Of a stretch of DNA of 64,000 nt, positions 1 to 11,699 are shown one piece after another. The notes beneath the pieces are model-generated. The model was not told where the DNA came from. It saw only the letters and a list, made by a program, of their open reading frames with translations, and did not search any database. Position 1 is the stretch's first letter, and each line of letters starts with the position of its first letter. The stretch lies in assembly GCA_030762935.1 (NCBI GenBank), contig CM060890.1:66528765-66592764 (forward strand). The letters run 5' to 3'. This DNA comes from Hymenopus coronatus. Lineage: Eukaryota; Arthropoda; Insecta; Mantodea; Hymenopodidae. The translations under genes were made by a program, and so were the position numbers.

Positions 1-510
1 ACAAGTTTTCGCCCACAATGGCTACTCTAAGAAAAAATGTACACGTGCCATTCAACCTAATAAATTTCAAAAGGAAAACACATATTCAAATAGAGCTAAA
101 GTGTTTCTGCCATACATAAAAGACGTTACTGACAGAAAAGACAAACTACTAAATAAACAGAAAATTAAAACCATATTTCTTCCAACACGAACATTAAAAC
201 AAATATATAAAGCAGCTAAAGACCAATTGAACCCACTCTCTACCGCCCGGTGTTAATAAAATGCCTGTACATACGGCCAATTTTACATACGCACAAAAAA
301 ATGTAGCATAAAAAGCCGCATTGCCGAACACAAAAGTTGTTGTCCCCTCGGCCACACAGACAAATCAACCGTTGCAGACCATGCCCTTGTCCTAGATAAA
401 CACGACATATTATTTAAAAACAAAAGAAACAGAAGTTCTCCATACTACCAAACATTACTACCCTGGAATGGTCTAAGAATCTATAGAGATACACAAACAT
501 CCCAATAATT
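1..510 (+). mobile_element. Penelope-like element 3' fragment (RT tail plus GIY-YIG endonuclease), decayed
   Basis: Translation of bases 1-240 gives a reading that includes FLPYIKDVTDRKDKLL and the IKTIFLPTRTLKQIYKAAKD stretch, typical of the segment between the reverse transcriptase thumb and the endonuclease of Penelope-like elements. It is followed, with a frame change near 255-300, by a degraded GIY-YIG region (GV-K, then SIKSRIAEHK and STVADHAL around 305-400). These endonucleases nick the target DNA used for retrotransposition. Stops and a frame change near 300 make this copy dead. The element runs off the left edge, so its 5' part is not visible. Family assignment is from conserved motif order, not from a search. 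Confidence 0.72.
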
Positions 511-858
511 GTAATAGAGAAGACAGATTTAAACAAAACCAGACATGGATTCCTTCCTTAGAGCGTCAGATTTTTTTTCTTACATTTCCACATTTATTTA
601 TCCTTCATCCTGCTTTCCCTCACTTTAGGAAATGAATAAAATGCTCCTTGCTCTTTGTTGCTGTTAGTATTCTTGCAGGTCGATACCGCATAATTGTTAT
701 GTCTACTCATTTTAAATAAAACAAGGAAACCACTCAGAAATAAATGAGTGAACAATTAAAAACTTCTTGGTAAAAACTCCACAGAAACAGAAAAACAACC
801 ACAATATATCTATAAAATACACGTGCTAACCAGAAGACAAAAGAAGAGTGTCGTACGG
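511..858. other. No gene seen; AT-rich sequence downstream of the Penelope fragment
   Basis: I see no extended reading frame or repeat boundary here. It separates the Penelope remnant from a promoter-like block that begins at 859. Confidence 0.4.
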
Positions 859-924
859 TGACGTCACAGTAAGCAGGGTCAGAGTGACATCACATGTCAA
901 AGAGCTGTGAAAGGCTTATATAAG
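859..924 (+). promoter_or_regulatory. Promoter-like block: CRE palindrome and TATA box
   Basis: A perfect CRE-type palindrome TGACGTCA lies at 859-866 and a TATA-like TATATAAG at 917-924. A start site about 25-30 bases after the TATA box would fall near 945-950, exactly where similarity to the repeat copies at 22.2 kb and 27.4 kb begins. This spacing suggests an old promoter of a retroelement rather than of a host gene. Inference from motif spacing only. Confidence 0.35.
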
Positions 925-944
925 AAACTTTACTTACCTTGTTA

Positions 945-1632
945 TTTGAGTCGTACAAGTTTCCGTTGGCTGACGTGTGAGAATATTTGGAGGTGCTAGT
1001 GTGCCTGAGTGACGTCCCAATATTACCAGCTGGTATTCTCACCATTCTTCGTCATTGTTTTGTGTTATTCTGTGGATGCTGCGCCACATTTGAAATTATA
1101 TTTGATTACAGTTTCGTTATTGAACTGCTTCCTTTTATTCTTGACATTCTGGTTAATTTCTAATTTATTTTTATTAGATTACAATGTTGTCTATATAATT
1201 CTAGTAGTTTTAAGTACCCCAAGCTCAAAACCCCCAAGAACTATCGTAAAACTGACAATAAATGGCGAGAACGCAACTATTTATTGCAAAATGACGACAA
1301 AAATCTTGCAAGTACCAAAGAAATATGCGAAAAATATCAAGATCATCCTTAAGGATCATCCAATATAATCTTACATTAATTATACATTAATACGTATTTG
1401 TAAGCAAAAGGGACAGTGCAAGTGCAAGTATATAGTAAATGGGCATATATCCGCAGAAATCAATTACTGACAATCTCTAACTTTGTTAAAGCAAATTTAT
1501 ATTAAAATTATACGCCACAATGTGTTCATTTCATTAGATTGGTGCTGGCACTACCTGCTCTATTCACCATAATGCATAAGTTATATCAAAACTGAGTACC
1601 TTTGCTGCTGATATAACAATGTAAACGAAACA
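945..1632 (+). repeat. Dispersed repeat, copy 1 (partner at 22233-22885)
   Basis: From about 945 the sequence runs parallel to 22233-22885 in the same orientation. Shared landmarks include CGTGTGAGAA, the run around TTGAACTGCTTC, TTTTATTCTTGACATT, and the end TATAACAATGTAAA. A 119-codon open frame (1009-1368) lies inside but begins with GTG, is hydrophobic at its start and is not preserved in the partner, so I do not call it a gene. The start coincides with the predicted transcription start of the promoter-like block at 859-924, which hints that copies were made from RNA. Confidence 0.62.
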
Positions 1633-1844
1633 CAAAGCACCATATAATTCAAGAAACACTTTCTTGAGCTATCTCATGTTTAAGATAAACCTTTTACTTT
1701 CTTTATTGTGTTAAAACAACCCAAGTACCACGAGGATTAACCAGGAACATCACACAGGCAGCAGCCCTTCGCAGGAGTATTTTAATTGACGCGAATCATC
1801 TGTACTCTATACACCTAACCTAAGGTATCCAATATGAATTAGAT

Positions 1845-2565
1845 AAGATAAGATATTTATTCACCAAAAGAATTACATGAATTCAAAGGCTTCGTCAGGT
1901 AACAAATTACAATTTACATTTCTGTAATACAACTTACAACCAGTAGGTACAAGTTAAAGAAACTTAAACAAGATACTAATAATTTGCACAATGGTTAATA
2001 CAAGTTTAGGAAAATGCCGTAGTCATGAAATCATTCATATTGTAGAACATGTGAGTTAAGAGATGGTTTTTAACTTTACGTTTGAGTTGTTTCTGACTTA
2101 AGAGTTTCCAGTTACCCGGTAGCTTGTTATAAAGAGATAGCCCTTGATGTAGTGTACTCTGCTGACAGGTTTTACTGTTTTGATGATTGAAGTGCAAGTT
2201 TTGCGATCCCCTGGCATTATAGGAATGGTAGTCAGAATTCCTGCTAAAATATGATATATTCTTATGAATGAAAATAATAGTCTCCAAAATGTAAGCACAA
2301 GTTAGTGGTAGAATATGGAATTCTCTGAACACTGGTTTTGTTGATGAATTTATGCGGACATGTTTCATGATTTTTACAATGTGCTTTTGTAGTAAGAATA
2401 GGACTTTTGTTTTGGTTGAGGATCCCCAGAAGATTATACCATAAGAAAGTACAGAATGTTCACATCCAAAATAAACTGCTTTTAGGACTTTAGGAGAGGA
2501 TACATGGCTAAGGATTCTCATTGCATAGCTTAGCTTACTGAGCTTTGTAATTACAAAATTCCAAT
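1845..2565 (-). mobile_element. Non-LTR retrotransposon 3' end (jockey/CR1-like RT C-terminus)
   Basis: On the minus strand an open frame of 171 codons (2521 down to 2006) contains SVLSYGIIFWGSSTKTK, followed by LLQKHIVKIM and later HSYNARGSQNLHF. This is the order seen after the reverse transcriptase catalytic core in jockey/CR1-type LINEs. The frame continues upstream to about 2565 (LSKLSYAMRILS) without its catalytic part, so this is a 5'-truncated copy. The 3' end near 1845 shows a short TTATC-type repeated tail, as in CR1-like elements. Confidence 0.7.
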
Positions 2566-2689
2566 GCTGTTTCTTCTAACCACACGTTAAGCTATTCAAA
2601 AGTAGCACAAAGTAGACCATCCAAAGATCAAACTGTAGTTATCAAAGCACACATGGAATTACTATAAAAGAGTACATATTCACTATAGA

Positions 2690-2770
2690 AAAAATGCTTC
2701 GGAAGCGAAGTAAAGCCGTTCGTCCCGTGTCGTAGATTTACGGCACTTAAAAGAACTTCAAGCCATAAAT
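2690..2770 (-). repeat. SINE-like repeat fragment (family also at 35565 and 57525)
   Basis: Read on the minus strand this segment contains TTCTTTTAAGTGCCGTAAATC followed by a CTTTACTTC segment and CTTCCGAAG, matching the interior of the repeats at 35565-35745 and 57525-57715. Only the middle of the unit is present. Confidence 0.42.
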
Positions 2771-2849
2771 AACACGCCATTAAATTAAACTGACCCAGCA
2801 ATATACGTTATGCATCACGTATAGCAAACAACAGAATCTGTGTTTTCTT

Positions 2850-4520
2850 TGCCACCAAAATGGTAGCAGATGACATCTGTAACAGCCATCCACGTATTAC
2901 CACCAATGACATATATTTGGAGTTACGCCCTCTTATAACCAAAAACAAAACAGTAATCTTATCCAACGTTTGCCCGGTTGTCCCCAACCAAGCTATCGAG
3001 GAAGCTCTAACCTCACTTTACATTCATCCCACAAGTTCTATTACCCACTTTGGAGCTGTATCAGTGCTTCTGAATATTCACACATACTGAGTTTCAGAAG
3101 ACAATTATATGTATCCCCATCAGATTTTGAAAAACTGCTGGAGAGTTTTCAAATCCATAACAAAGATACCACTTATTGGTTATATGCCTGATCTCTTACT
3201 CCTTCCTGTTTCGATTGTAAAACAGGTCACCTAGCACAGCAATGTAATTCATCTGTAGCAGACTCACCAAAACATGCTAATGATTTGCTCAAAGAGACTG
3301 AAATGTTTCCTCCTCTTCCTGCTATTGAAAGGCAAGAAACTATCCCTCTCTCAGAAGAAACCAAGGTACTTCCTGAACCCAACTCCCAAACTTCAACATC
3401 AGCTGAAATAATTCAATCTGCTTCCTCCACTCCATGTCTTCCATCAGCAAACGCCCAAGTAAGTACACAAAGTATACAACCACGTACAAAGCGTCTCTTG
3501 TCGCCAACAAACAGTACTCCAATGTCTTATGCTACCAAAGGTGCAGACTGAATTCTCTACTAAAGTGCAGGACACCTCAGAGGACGAGGTTGCAGCTAAT
3601 GCCGCCGCTCAGCCCTCACACAAAAACAAACGTTTAAGACCTCCACCACTTCATCAAATATGCGTGTATTGCTTCTCCCAACTGAATGTATTAGGGAAGA
3701 CAATCCCAACACATAACACTGGATTTTGACCAACTGTCTAGCTTTTATGACAACACAATAGGAGCATCGAATGTGACGCAAGTGGCTCTAGCATACACTT
3801 CGGATGTGCAAGGCCTTCTTGAAACTCTCCATAAGTTAAAGAAAAAACCAAACTTTGCACCTAGAAAGAAAGCTATTGGCTGTCATCAGTAAAGAAGAAA
3901 GTATACAGAAACAGTCCCAGGGTGCTGTGATGTGTTAACTTACATCGTCCTCATTCATAATGAAAACTCTTTCAACAATTGTTCAATGGAACATAAATGG
4001 TTATCGAGCTCAAATATTTACAGCTTTTATTGTGAACTTATTCTCTTTATGACATCTGCCATCAAGAAACCAATCTCTGCAACAACAACAACACAACTGC
4101 CTCCGTACGAAAATATTCTGGCTACCACCATACACGCGCGAGCCCTAACCATGTTAGTGGCGGAGCTTCAATCTACATAAAGCAAACTGTACCACACAAA
4201 GAAATACTTTTAATTACACCTTATGAAGCCCCATATATATCACATCTTCATTCTGCTGAGTCCACAACTCCTATAACTGATCCGCATATAATTGTTGATA
4301 CCTTCGCTTCCTAATTCTCTGAAATATCCAGTGACTCCAGATGTTGTCCTGTATTTAATCAGCAGAAATATGACTTAGAAAACTTAGACACCTCCTTATT
4401 CCCCAATACCGACCAAGTTTTTCATGACATCTGAACTTTAAGAGAACTTCAAAGCAGTAATTCTGCTTCAGGAAAACTGATCCATTCGGCAGAAACCTCA
4501 ACGTAGATACCTGAAGTAGA
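2850..4520 (+). mobile_element. Non-LTR retrotransposon remnant: Gag-like ORF1 and start of APE-type ORF2
   Basis: Successive frames encode a jockey-like ORF1: MVADDICNSHPRITTND from 2860, then (another frame) a segment ending TTYWLYA near 3190, then a zinc-knuckle sequence CFDCKTGHLAQQC (about 3208-3246; one residue short between the second Cys and the His) and a Pro/Ser/Thr-rich tail. Near 3979 a new reading starts with IVQWNINGYRAQ, the first motif of the AP-like endonuclease of ORF2. Downstream the reading is full of stops and has lost the RT core. The element is opposite in orientation to the LINE fragment at 1845-2565. Dead and old. Confidence 0.6.
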
Positions 4521-4689
4521 GCTACCAAATGCTGTATTACAAATATTAACTCGTCCTTTAAGTAGTATGTATTTAAGTATTAAGTTATTAATTATTACTA
4601 AGGGATTTACGACTGTGGTAGCGTAATGTATAGCAAGCGCATGAAAATGGGATGATATGTGAGGGGGTAAGTGTGGAAGGCAAACGTAA

Positions 4690-6125
4690 GGAGAAAAATT
4701 ATACCACATAAAGTTCACGCTATCAGTTCTATTTTGATTAAAAACAAATAGAGATACATGAAGATATCTTACATTGCGATAAGGTTCAAAAGAACCATTG
4801 CAGAGAAAAAAATATATGCTAAACTTAATATTAATGTTTCATAATGAATACTGTGCATCAGATTAATGGTATAAATCACATAGTGTGTCAATTAAACACC
4901 ATGTAATCCTTAAATATATTAGAAGGACAATAATTCATTATTTTCTACCCTAAGCAAAGGGTCTTAATTTGGTGGTTTTCAGTTTTCTTCATAACAGAAT
5001 GAACACACCTGGATTTTATAGCTATATGAAAACGAAACAGTTATCATGTTGGTAATATTGCAACCAATAATTTACTAAAAAATAGATATGTATTCAATGT
5101 AATATTTAAATAAATATATCTTTATTCTATCACTGTACATACTAATAACATTGCATTCCACAAATAATGCACTAATTTCACATACCCTTCCACAGTTTTT
5201 CTTTCTCTCATACACACATGGTGGTAACCAGGGAGGGGTTTTGGGGATTGAAAGCATCTTTTCAAATAAAATAATAATAGAAATAATTATTATTATTATT
5301 AAATTAATGGCAAATTACATATTGTAATTCCATATACTGCAACAGAATTTGTGAATATTAAATAAGATTTCAAAAAGCATTTCAACTCATGATTAGTTCA
5401 AATTTAGCATTTGACTTTATACAGTTTAGAAAAAATTAATCCCTGTGAAAAACTCATAATTTAACATTTTTCTGGTTTCGCTATTCCATATCCAGTATAC
5501 AGTTCCATTAGTTGTAAATCCAGAGCAAATTAGTTCATACACAAAAACTGAGGAATTACACTTAACGTTTTCGTGCATAATATTTTGTATTCTATATAGC
5601 ATATCATTTAAAATTCAAAACAAAGGTTAGGCTATTTTATACATTGTGTAATATGTAACTATTTAAATATAAATTGTATGTTCTTATTGGTTTCGTAAGT
5701 AAACTGGAGTTCTTTCTGTAAAAAATCTAAAGTTTTGAATAAAAAAAAGTTTCAATAAATTATTTATGTGTATAATTATATTGGCATAATCTCGCATTGT
5801 TTAAAGTTCATTTATCTGATATGATAGATACGCATATAATTAATTTTAAAATCATTGTTGATACATATAATTGCAAGATCCCCAGAATGATAGTCTGTGT
5901 CTAATAATGGCGTAAATGTGTCACATTTGAGTCCTATGTATGAGAACTTTGTCTTAGTCTCCAAACCACAGAACAGAGCTCCTGGAATTTCTTACGTAAT
6001 ACGGAAATGTGTATTTTATAAGGCTTGAAGTTTGATATTTTGTCCTGAAACTTTTTAGGTTTATTTTATAACCATAAAATTTGAAAAAGTGCACAGTGAC
6101 GTACTTCTGTATTCTTGTGTAAAAA
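4690..6125 (+). repeat. 1.4 kb repeat, copy 1; inverted partner at 23960-25345
   Basis: Almost the whole block can be read as the reverse complement of 23960-25345. Matching landmarks are AACTGATAGC (partner strand) near 4720, CTCTGCAATGG, the AACCAGGGAGGGGTTTTGGG run near 5226, CTGTGTCTAATA, AGTCTCCAAACCACAGAACA near 5957 and GTTTGATATTTTGTCCTGA near 6028. No transposase reading is visible in either copy. A non-autonomous or eroded transposable element is the simplest reading; a segmental inverted duplication is the alternative. Confidence 0.72.
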
Positions 6126-6179
6126 AATAACACTAAATTAATTTATTCTTCTTCCTTCCAAGGTGTAGACCAATGATCT

Positions 6180-7275
6180 GTTCCGAGGCTAATTAAATTT
6201 CAGTTACATGCATGCTACATGTGTTGATCACTCCATAGTCTTCTTGGTCTTCCAAGCTTCTTGTTCCCTTAGGTTTATAAAACATTGCTGGCTTAAGTAA
6301 TCTACAAGGGAGAATTCTCATAACATGCTCTTACCATTGCTTCCGGTAGTTACATATTTCACCTACTATATTTTCGACCCCCAACTGTGCTCCTATGTCT
6401 TGATTTCTAACTCTGTCTCTTCTACCAGATAACGCATAACATACATTTTTGCTGCTTCTAGTCGTCGTTTATCATGGCTTCTCAGCGTCCAGGTTTCACT
6501 TCCATATCTCAGGACTGGCTCAGATACATTATATAATTTCTGTTTTATTTCAGTTCTCATGCTCCTTCCAAAATATTTCTTAATACATCCATTCAGTTTA
6601 ATGTATCTTACAATATTTGCTTCTAGGTCGTCATTCATTCATTCCACATTTTTCTGACAGCCCAGGTAATTAAATATGCAGATATGTTCTATTATTTTGT
6701 TATTTATTTCTATTTTCACTCGTCTTTAATGCTTTCCATACATGACCATTGATTTGGTTTTCTGATATGATATTTTCATATCGTATTCCTTTGTTACAGC
6801 ATTCAGGGTATTCACCGATCTTTGCAAGTTGTCGTCAGAATCTGCTAGTAATAATTCATCATCAGCAAACAATATTGTTTTTATTTCCTTTTCTTTACTT
6901 AAGTTAATTCCTTTCGGATCTTTCATAAGCAATTTTTTCAGAATTCTATTCATATATATTACAAACAGCACACCCCTGTCTAAGTCCATTATTTATCTGG
7001 AGGATATTTATATTTGTTGCATGACTATTGGTCCTAATAGCTATTTTATTATTGATTCACAAAGATTTAATGGCATTGATTAAGTTGGGTTCTATAATAT
7101 AGTGTCTGCCATAGTTTTGCATGATTCACGTGGTCATATTATTTTTTGTAGTCTAAAGACAAAAGGTACAGTGGTTCATTAAATTATCTCTTCTTTTCCA
7201 TTATCTGCTTCAGTGTAAATATGGCATCAATACAAGATCTTCCTTTGCGAAAACTTCCAAAGAGGCGAAGCATGC
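6180..7275 (-). mobile_element. Non-LTR retrotransposon remnant with RT core
   Basis: Minus-strand translation gives, in order, FRKGRSCIDAIFTLKQIMEK (about 7260-7200), LDYKK-YDHVNHAKLW (about 7160-7115), then the catalytic FADD box with ILFADDELLLADSDDNLQ (about 6890-6830), the KISYQKTKSMVM motif, and the C-terminal RYGSETWTLRSHDKRRLEA (about 6515-6460). These are palm and thumb motifs of LINE reverse transcriptase. Several stops (for example in the YDHVNH segment) interrupt it, so it is inactive. Confidence 0.74.
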
Positions 7276-7396
7276 TCAAACAATCCTCTTTGGTTTGTTA
7301 CTACCCTAATTATTACTATGTCGCTAGTGACGGTTAAAGACACTGCATCCAAGTCCTTTATATTAGTATAAGGGAGAATTGTTTCATCCCGTGTTT

Positions 7397-7470
7397 TTTT
7401 TTTTTTTTTTTTGGTAGTGTTTAACGCCCGCTTTAACTACTAATGGCATCGCAGGCGGTTTCATCCCGTG
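7397..7470 (-). repeat. SINE body fragment beside a poly(T) tract
   Basis: After an oligo(T) run (7397-7412) lies TGTTTAACGCCCGCTTTAAC and GCATCGCAGGCGG, the end of the SINE seen complete at 7960-8175. On the minus strand the T run becomes the SINE's A-rich tail. Truncated after about 60 bases. Confidence 0.5.
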
Positions 7471-7959
7471 TGGATGAAAATTGAAGAAACAGATAAAAGC
7501 ATTCGTTACCGCCATTTAATAAATCCGTCGTATTCTGGAACGCATCATATTGACTTCTAAACTGGAAAGCCATGTGTTACAAACGTATAGTGCCATAATT
7601 AAATAAATGTTAAGGAAAAAATGTATTCCGAGGAATCATTCCACCTATTTTGATAATTTTCTACTGTTGAAAAGACTAAGTTTATTGAACACCATAAAAT
7701 GTATGTATAAAAAACGCTTACACCTTGAGTTTTAATTGAAAATTTTCATAGTTGAACTCCACAGAATACAAAAACAAAGGCCAGTGATTAAAGTTGACTT
7801 TGAAGGACTTGGTAACACGGGAGCATAGCACCGGTAGCTGGAAGTCTTGGAATGCGAGATCAGAATCTTCCAAAAGCTTAGGTTTAAACAAGCTTCCAGA
7901 AAGTTCTGTGACATCATGTTAGCTCTAAAAGTAAAGAAGAATTGCGAGTTAGGGGTTTT

Positions 7960-8175
7960 TGGTAATGTTTAACGCCCGCTTTTACCACTTGTGGCACCGC
8001 AGGCAATGACACTGGTGATACAAGGAATGAAAATGGAGCACCGGTGGAATGCGATGGCGGGGGAAGCGGAGAACCCGGAGTAAACACGCCCCTTGTCTAA
8101 CATAAATCCCACACGCGATCGCTTGGAATCGAACCCACGTGAGAGCCGAGTGCCTCGGCGCGGGCCCAAGTGATG
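7960..8175 (-). repeat. tRNA-derived SINE
   Basis: On the minus strand a tRNA-like head carries a perfect Pol III B box, GGTTCGATTCC (near 8125), followed by a GC-rich body (TCCGGGTTCTCCGC, CACCGGTGCTCC, GCGGGCGTTAAAC) and an A-rich tail toward 7955. Local GC content is clearly above that of the surroundings. Two truncated relatives lie at 7397-7470 and 8930-9080 in the same orientation. Confidence 0.66.
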
Positions 8176-8334
8176 AGCAGTGAGTAAGACTTTGAGTGCA
8201 GTGGCGTCAGAAAACCGTCAGCGGTCTACGCATCGAAGCGTCGAGTTAGTTGTTTGCAGGAGTGAATTAAAGACTCTATGTGTAGCTAACTTTTGAGCCA
8301 ATGAAGAATTAATTATTCTTATACCAGAAGTGAA

Positions 8335-8880
8335 TTTTTACGCTGAGATGGAAATAGTGAAAAGCTTGTTGTCCGCATTGAAAGAAATCAAAGGTAGAAT
8401 GGAAGAAATGATGGAAGAGAAATTGAAAACCGGAATGAAGGAAGTAAAACTGCTGTGGGGGAGAATGAGGAGAAAATCAAATCTGAGATTGAAGATGCGA
8501 AATGAAAATTCCTTATTAGAGAAGATGCAAATGAAACGCAGACTGAACTGAAGTGTGTAAAAGAAGAAATGATAAGGGAATTTCTACGATAAAAACGGAA
8601 CTATCAAACCAATTTCGGTGAAAAAATGGTGTGAGGTGAGGAACGACATGGAGGAGCTTGGGGAACGATGAGGAGCCTTGAACATCGATTTAACGCCCTG
8701 GAAGACCTTGGGGAATCCGTTAATGCTCTGGAGGGAAGAATCGACTATGATGAAAAATATGTTCATGAAAAGGCTGAAGAGCTTGAAAGTCGACACACAG
8801 TAATCAGCGACACAACATCCGCGCGCCTAAAGCCATTCAAATACGACGGACTTCAAACTTGAAAATTTGATATGGTGAAC
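8335..8880 (+). pseudogene. Gag-like coiled-coil fragment of a retroelement
   Basis: Bases 8338-8551 encode a Lys/Glu-rich segment (LSALKEIKGRMEEMMEEK) with heptad-like spacing, and after a frame change 8668-8862 encodes EHRFNALEDLGESVNALEG and ends ARLKPFKYDG. The KP-x-YDG motif after a long coiled coil resembles the Gag of Ty3/gypsy-type elements in arthropods. No Pol reading follows. Broken into two frames. The assignment is by general pattern and could be wrong. Confidence 0.4.
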
Positions 8881-8929
8881 ATTATTGATATAATTTAATA
8901 CCAATGAGTCAATATCACAACCATTACCC

Positions 8930-9080
8930 TGAAATTTTTTTAGTAGTCTTTAACACCCACTTTAATTACTTATCGCACCGCAGGCGGTGACACTGATGAT
9001 ACATGAATGATGATGGAGCACCGGTGGAATGATATGGCGGGGGAAACCGGAGTGCCCGGAGAAAACCCGCCCCAGCACCC
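8930..9080 (-). repeat. SINE copy lacking the tRNA head
   Basis: Same body as 7960-8175: CACCGCAGGCGGTGACACTG, GGAGCACCGGTGGAATG, ATGGCGGGGGAAACCGGAG and GGAGAAAACCCGC. The B-box end is missing. An oligo(T) run at 8934-8940 is the minus-strand tail. Confidence 0.58.
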
Positions 9081-9997
9081 TGAAATTAAATTAATGTTTT
9101 AGACTATATCTCTTGGAATGAACTCTAAATTTGCATGAATGATACTTCCTTTTCAATATCCTTGGAACTTTCATAGATGATTTATAACAGCGTTAATCTG
9201 AAGGAATTCTTTTTAGTAGCATGGAGGACAAAGAACAAAATGGGTATATGTTTTCCAAAATAGTTGGTTTTTCTTTTCCATCTTAGTGACCACTAACTGA
9301 TTTTAATACTCATGCACCAACAAGAAACTTACAAGGTGATATTTGTGATTCATGAACATTTTTTATACTCCAGCTCATACTAAATGTTCACATTTTCTGC
9401 ATTTAGGCTTGTGAATATACTTTACTTACAAAAGATATAATTCTTGTTAAGTACATCTAATTAAGATTTAATGACTAAACTCTCTACTGCTCATCACAAC
9501 CAATAGCTTACTAAGGCAGCCACTTTGTTTTAATGCAAATCCTTCTCTGTAAGTCTAAGTGAATTTGATGGAACGGGGTGCAAATTATCAGTAGTATGGC
9601 AACAAGAGCAGCAACTGCAATGCTTATAATGGCTTGGAAGACATGTTCATGTTTGCAATTTTTGTCGGCACCTACTTACTGGGAGTCAGTCTATACATAT
9701 GTAGGCAGTTTTCCTCAATGCTGGGCTGCTCAAGCAAAACCTGGCTTAAACAAACTTTAAGGATCAGTGAAGCTTTATAAAGGGAAGGCAGGATTAGGAA
9801 ACATATCTCTCATTCTCTTGACCCTAGTGGTTAACAGGCTAATTGCTACTATGTATGGTCTTCTGATGGATCCTTAGATTTATAACTGGTATATATGATT
9901 TTTCCATAATTAGATACTCCAAACTGCTTAAAACGTCATAGCATCTCACCTCTTTGGAACTAGGTATTTGGAAAGCTTTATTGGGATTATGTTGAAC
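9081..9997. other. No gene or named repeat seen
   Basis: AT-rich intergenic sequence. The longest open frame (9578-9760, 60 codons) has no recognisable motif and no coding signature. Confidence 0.4.
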
Positions 9998-10257
9998 AAA
10001 CTTTTATCGCCCACTGGGTAGTATGGTGGTAGCGTGTCTGCTTCACATTCAAAAGGTCGTGAGCTCGAATCTCGCTTAGGGCGAGTTGCCTGAATAAGAT
10101 TTTTTCGGGGTTTTCCCTTATTCTGAGAAGACGAATTTCAAGAAACTTTAAGCTTCATGGACCCAGAGATCATTTGAGCATCATTTCAGCAATTTCATTC
10201 ATCGTCCGTTATGACCAACTAGGTTAAAGGACGTTAAGCTACCAAAAAAACTTTTAT
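9998..10257 (+). repeat. tRNA-derived SINE with 10 bp target-site duplication
   Basis: The SINE body is 10008-10247. It starts with a tRNA-like head (GTAGTATGGTGGTAGCGTG as A-box region, GAGCTCGAATCTC as a degenerate B box), continues with TTTTCGGGGTTTTCCCTTAT and a CATCATTTCAGCAATTTC segment, and ends in a short A-run. Identical flanks AAACTTTTAT at 9998-10007 and 10248-10257 are target-site duplications from LINE-driven insertion. A second copy on the other strand is at 62985-63208. Confidence 0.76.
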
Positions 10258-11695
10258 GTTTTTATGGCGAGATATTTGCAAACATTTTCAGCTTTCCAGT
10301 TGACATGTGCTTTTTATGTGGTGGTATTATTATTATTATTATTATTGTTATTAAAACCATTCAAAATGTATGCTTTTATCGGAGTGTACAAAAGACAACT
10401 TTAAGTGCTTTTTCTATTAATCATATATTTATTTGCTTTTTGGGGGAAAGAGCTTTTGCTGTTGTCTTGAAGATGCTGAGTTACTAACTTAATAATGCTC
10501 ATTCACTTAAGTGACCTACTTTTTGATCTGTCACTACAAATAATCCTTTTGAACTGTGAGGCAATATTTATATCCCAACTCCAAGTTGCCGACATTTTGT
10601 AAATTTAATTCCATTTTGTGTATTTTATTTTCATACATATTTAATTTTCAATATTTGCACCCATTGAAATCACTGGATGCAATATAATTATTCCTTGTGC
10701 TTTCGTTATGTATAAGTGTTTTGATTTTCTCTCTGCAATTTTGTTCATTTGTAAACAAGCATCATTGTAACATGTAGATTTTCTTGGTTCTGAAGCCAGT
10801 AATTATAAAAGAGGCTGTACACACGTAAGGGAGGAGCACTCAGGTCTGTGAATTCGCTGCTACTACTATGGATTCAGTTATCTTTCCGCTGTTTGCAGGT
10901 TGAGTGATAAATGCATAAATATTTGCTGTGGGATTGCTAATTAATTCTGCTCATTGTATTGGCAAATAATAATATATATTTTCTTTCGAGGAATTAAACA
11001 GATTTTCCGTTGTGATAATCGTTTAAGAATTAGTATTGCGAAATATAGAATTTTTGCATTCAACTAAAACACTGAATTGCACTGAGTGATAGCAACTTCG
11101 TATATCGATTGTAAAAGTTGATTGAGAATAAATCACAAATCTACCACCCAACCTCAATAACCTGGATCTACAGAGCCCATTAGAGCCAGCATAACAACCC
11201 GGGATTTTAATTTCTGCTCCAACTAGATGAAATAATCCACGAAGTACTAACATGATCCTCAGCATACTGAACAATTGATTTAAAAGTAACAACATTTGTA
11301 TACATTTTGGAAAAACTAACTACATTAATTTTTGCACAAGGCAAAATAAGCATTTCAGACTTAAGGATAGAATATGAAAGAAATCATTTCAGAAGATAAT
11401 ATAAAATTAATGTCTTATTATAGATTGTAATATGAATTTGAAACCCCATACTGATTACATCTTACTCAAACTGAACTCTTTGCCTTTTGCAATCAGATTA
11501 TAAATAAAAACATTCTAAACACAGCTTATTATCAAAGTTTTTATGAAAGGGTGTTTTAGAACAGTGATAAATATAAATAGAATAGGCGAGTTGGATTTGT
11601 AACACATTAAGTATCACTTATGTTCTGTTCTACCAGACCGATTTCAAAGCCATGTGGGCTTCATTCTCATTGGTTTCCAACTGAAGCTCTACAGA
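10258..11695. other. No gene seen; short (ATT)n tract at 10326-10350
   Basis: AT-rich intergenic sequence with a small ATT microsatellite. Open frames of 60-90 codons (10305-10487, 11023-11295 on the minus strand) show no motifs, and I regard them as chance. Confidence 0.4.
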
Positions 11696-11699
11696 ATGT

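Noticed and set aside
1009..1368. 119-codon open frame with a hydrophobic start
   Set aside because: Starts at GTG, lies inside a dispersed repeat and is broken in the sister copy at 22.3 kb; no family recognised.
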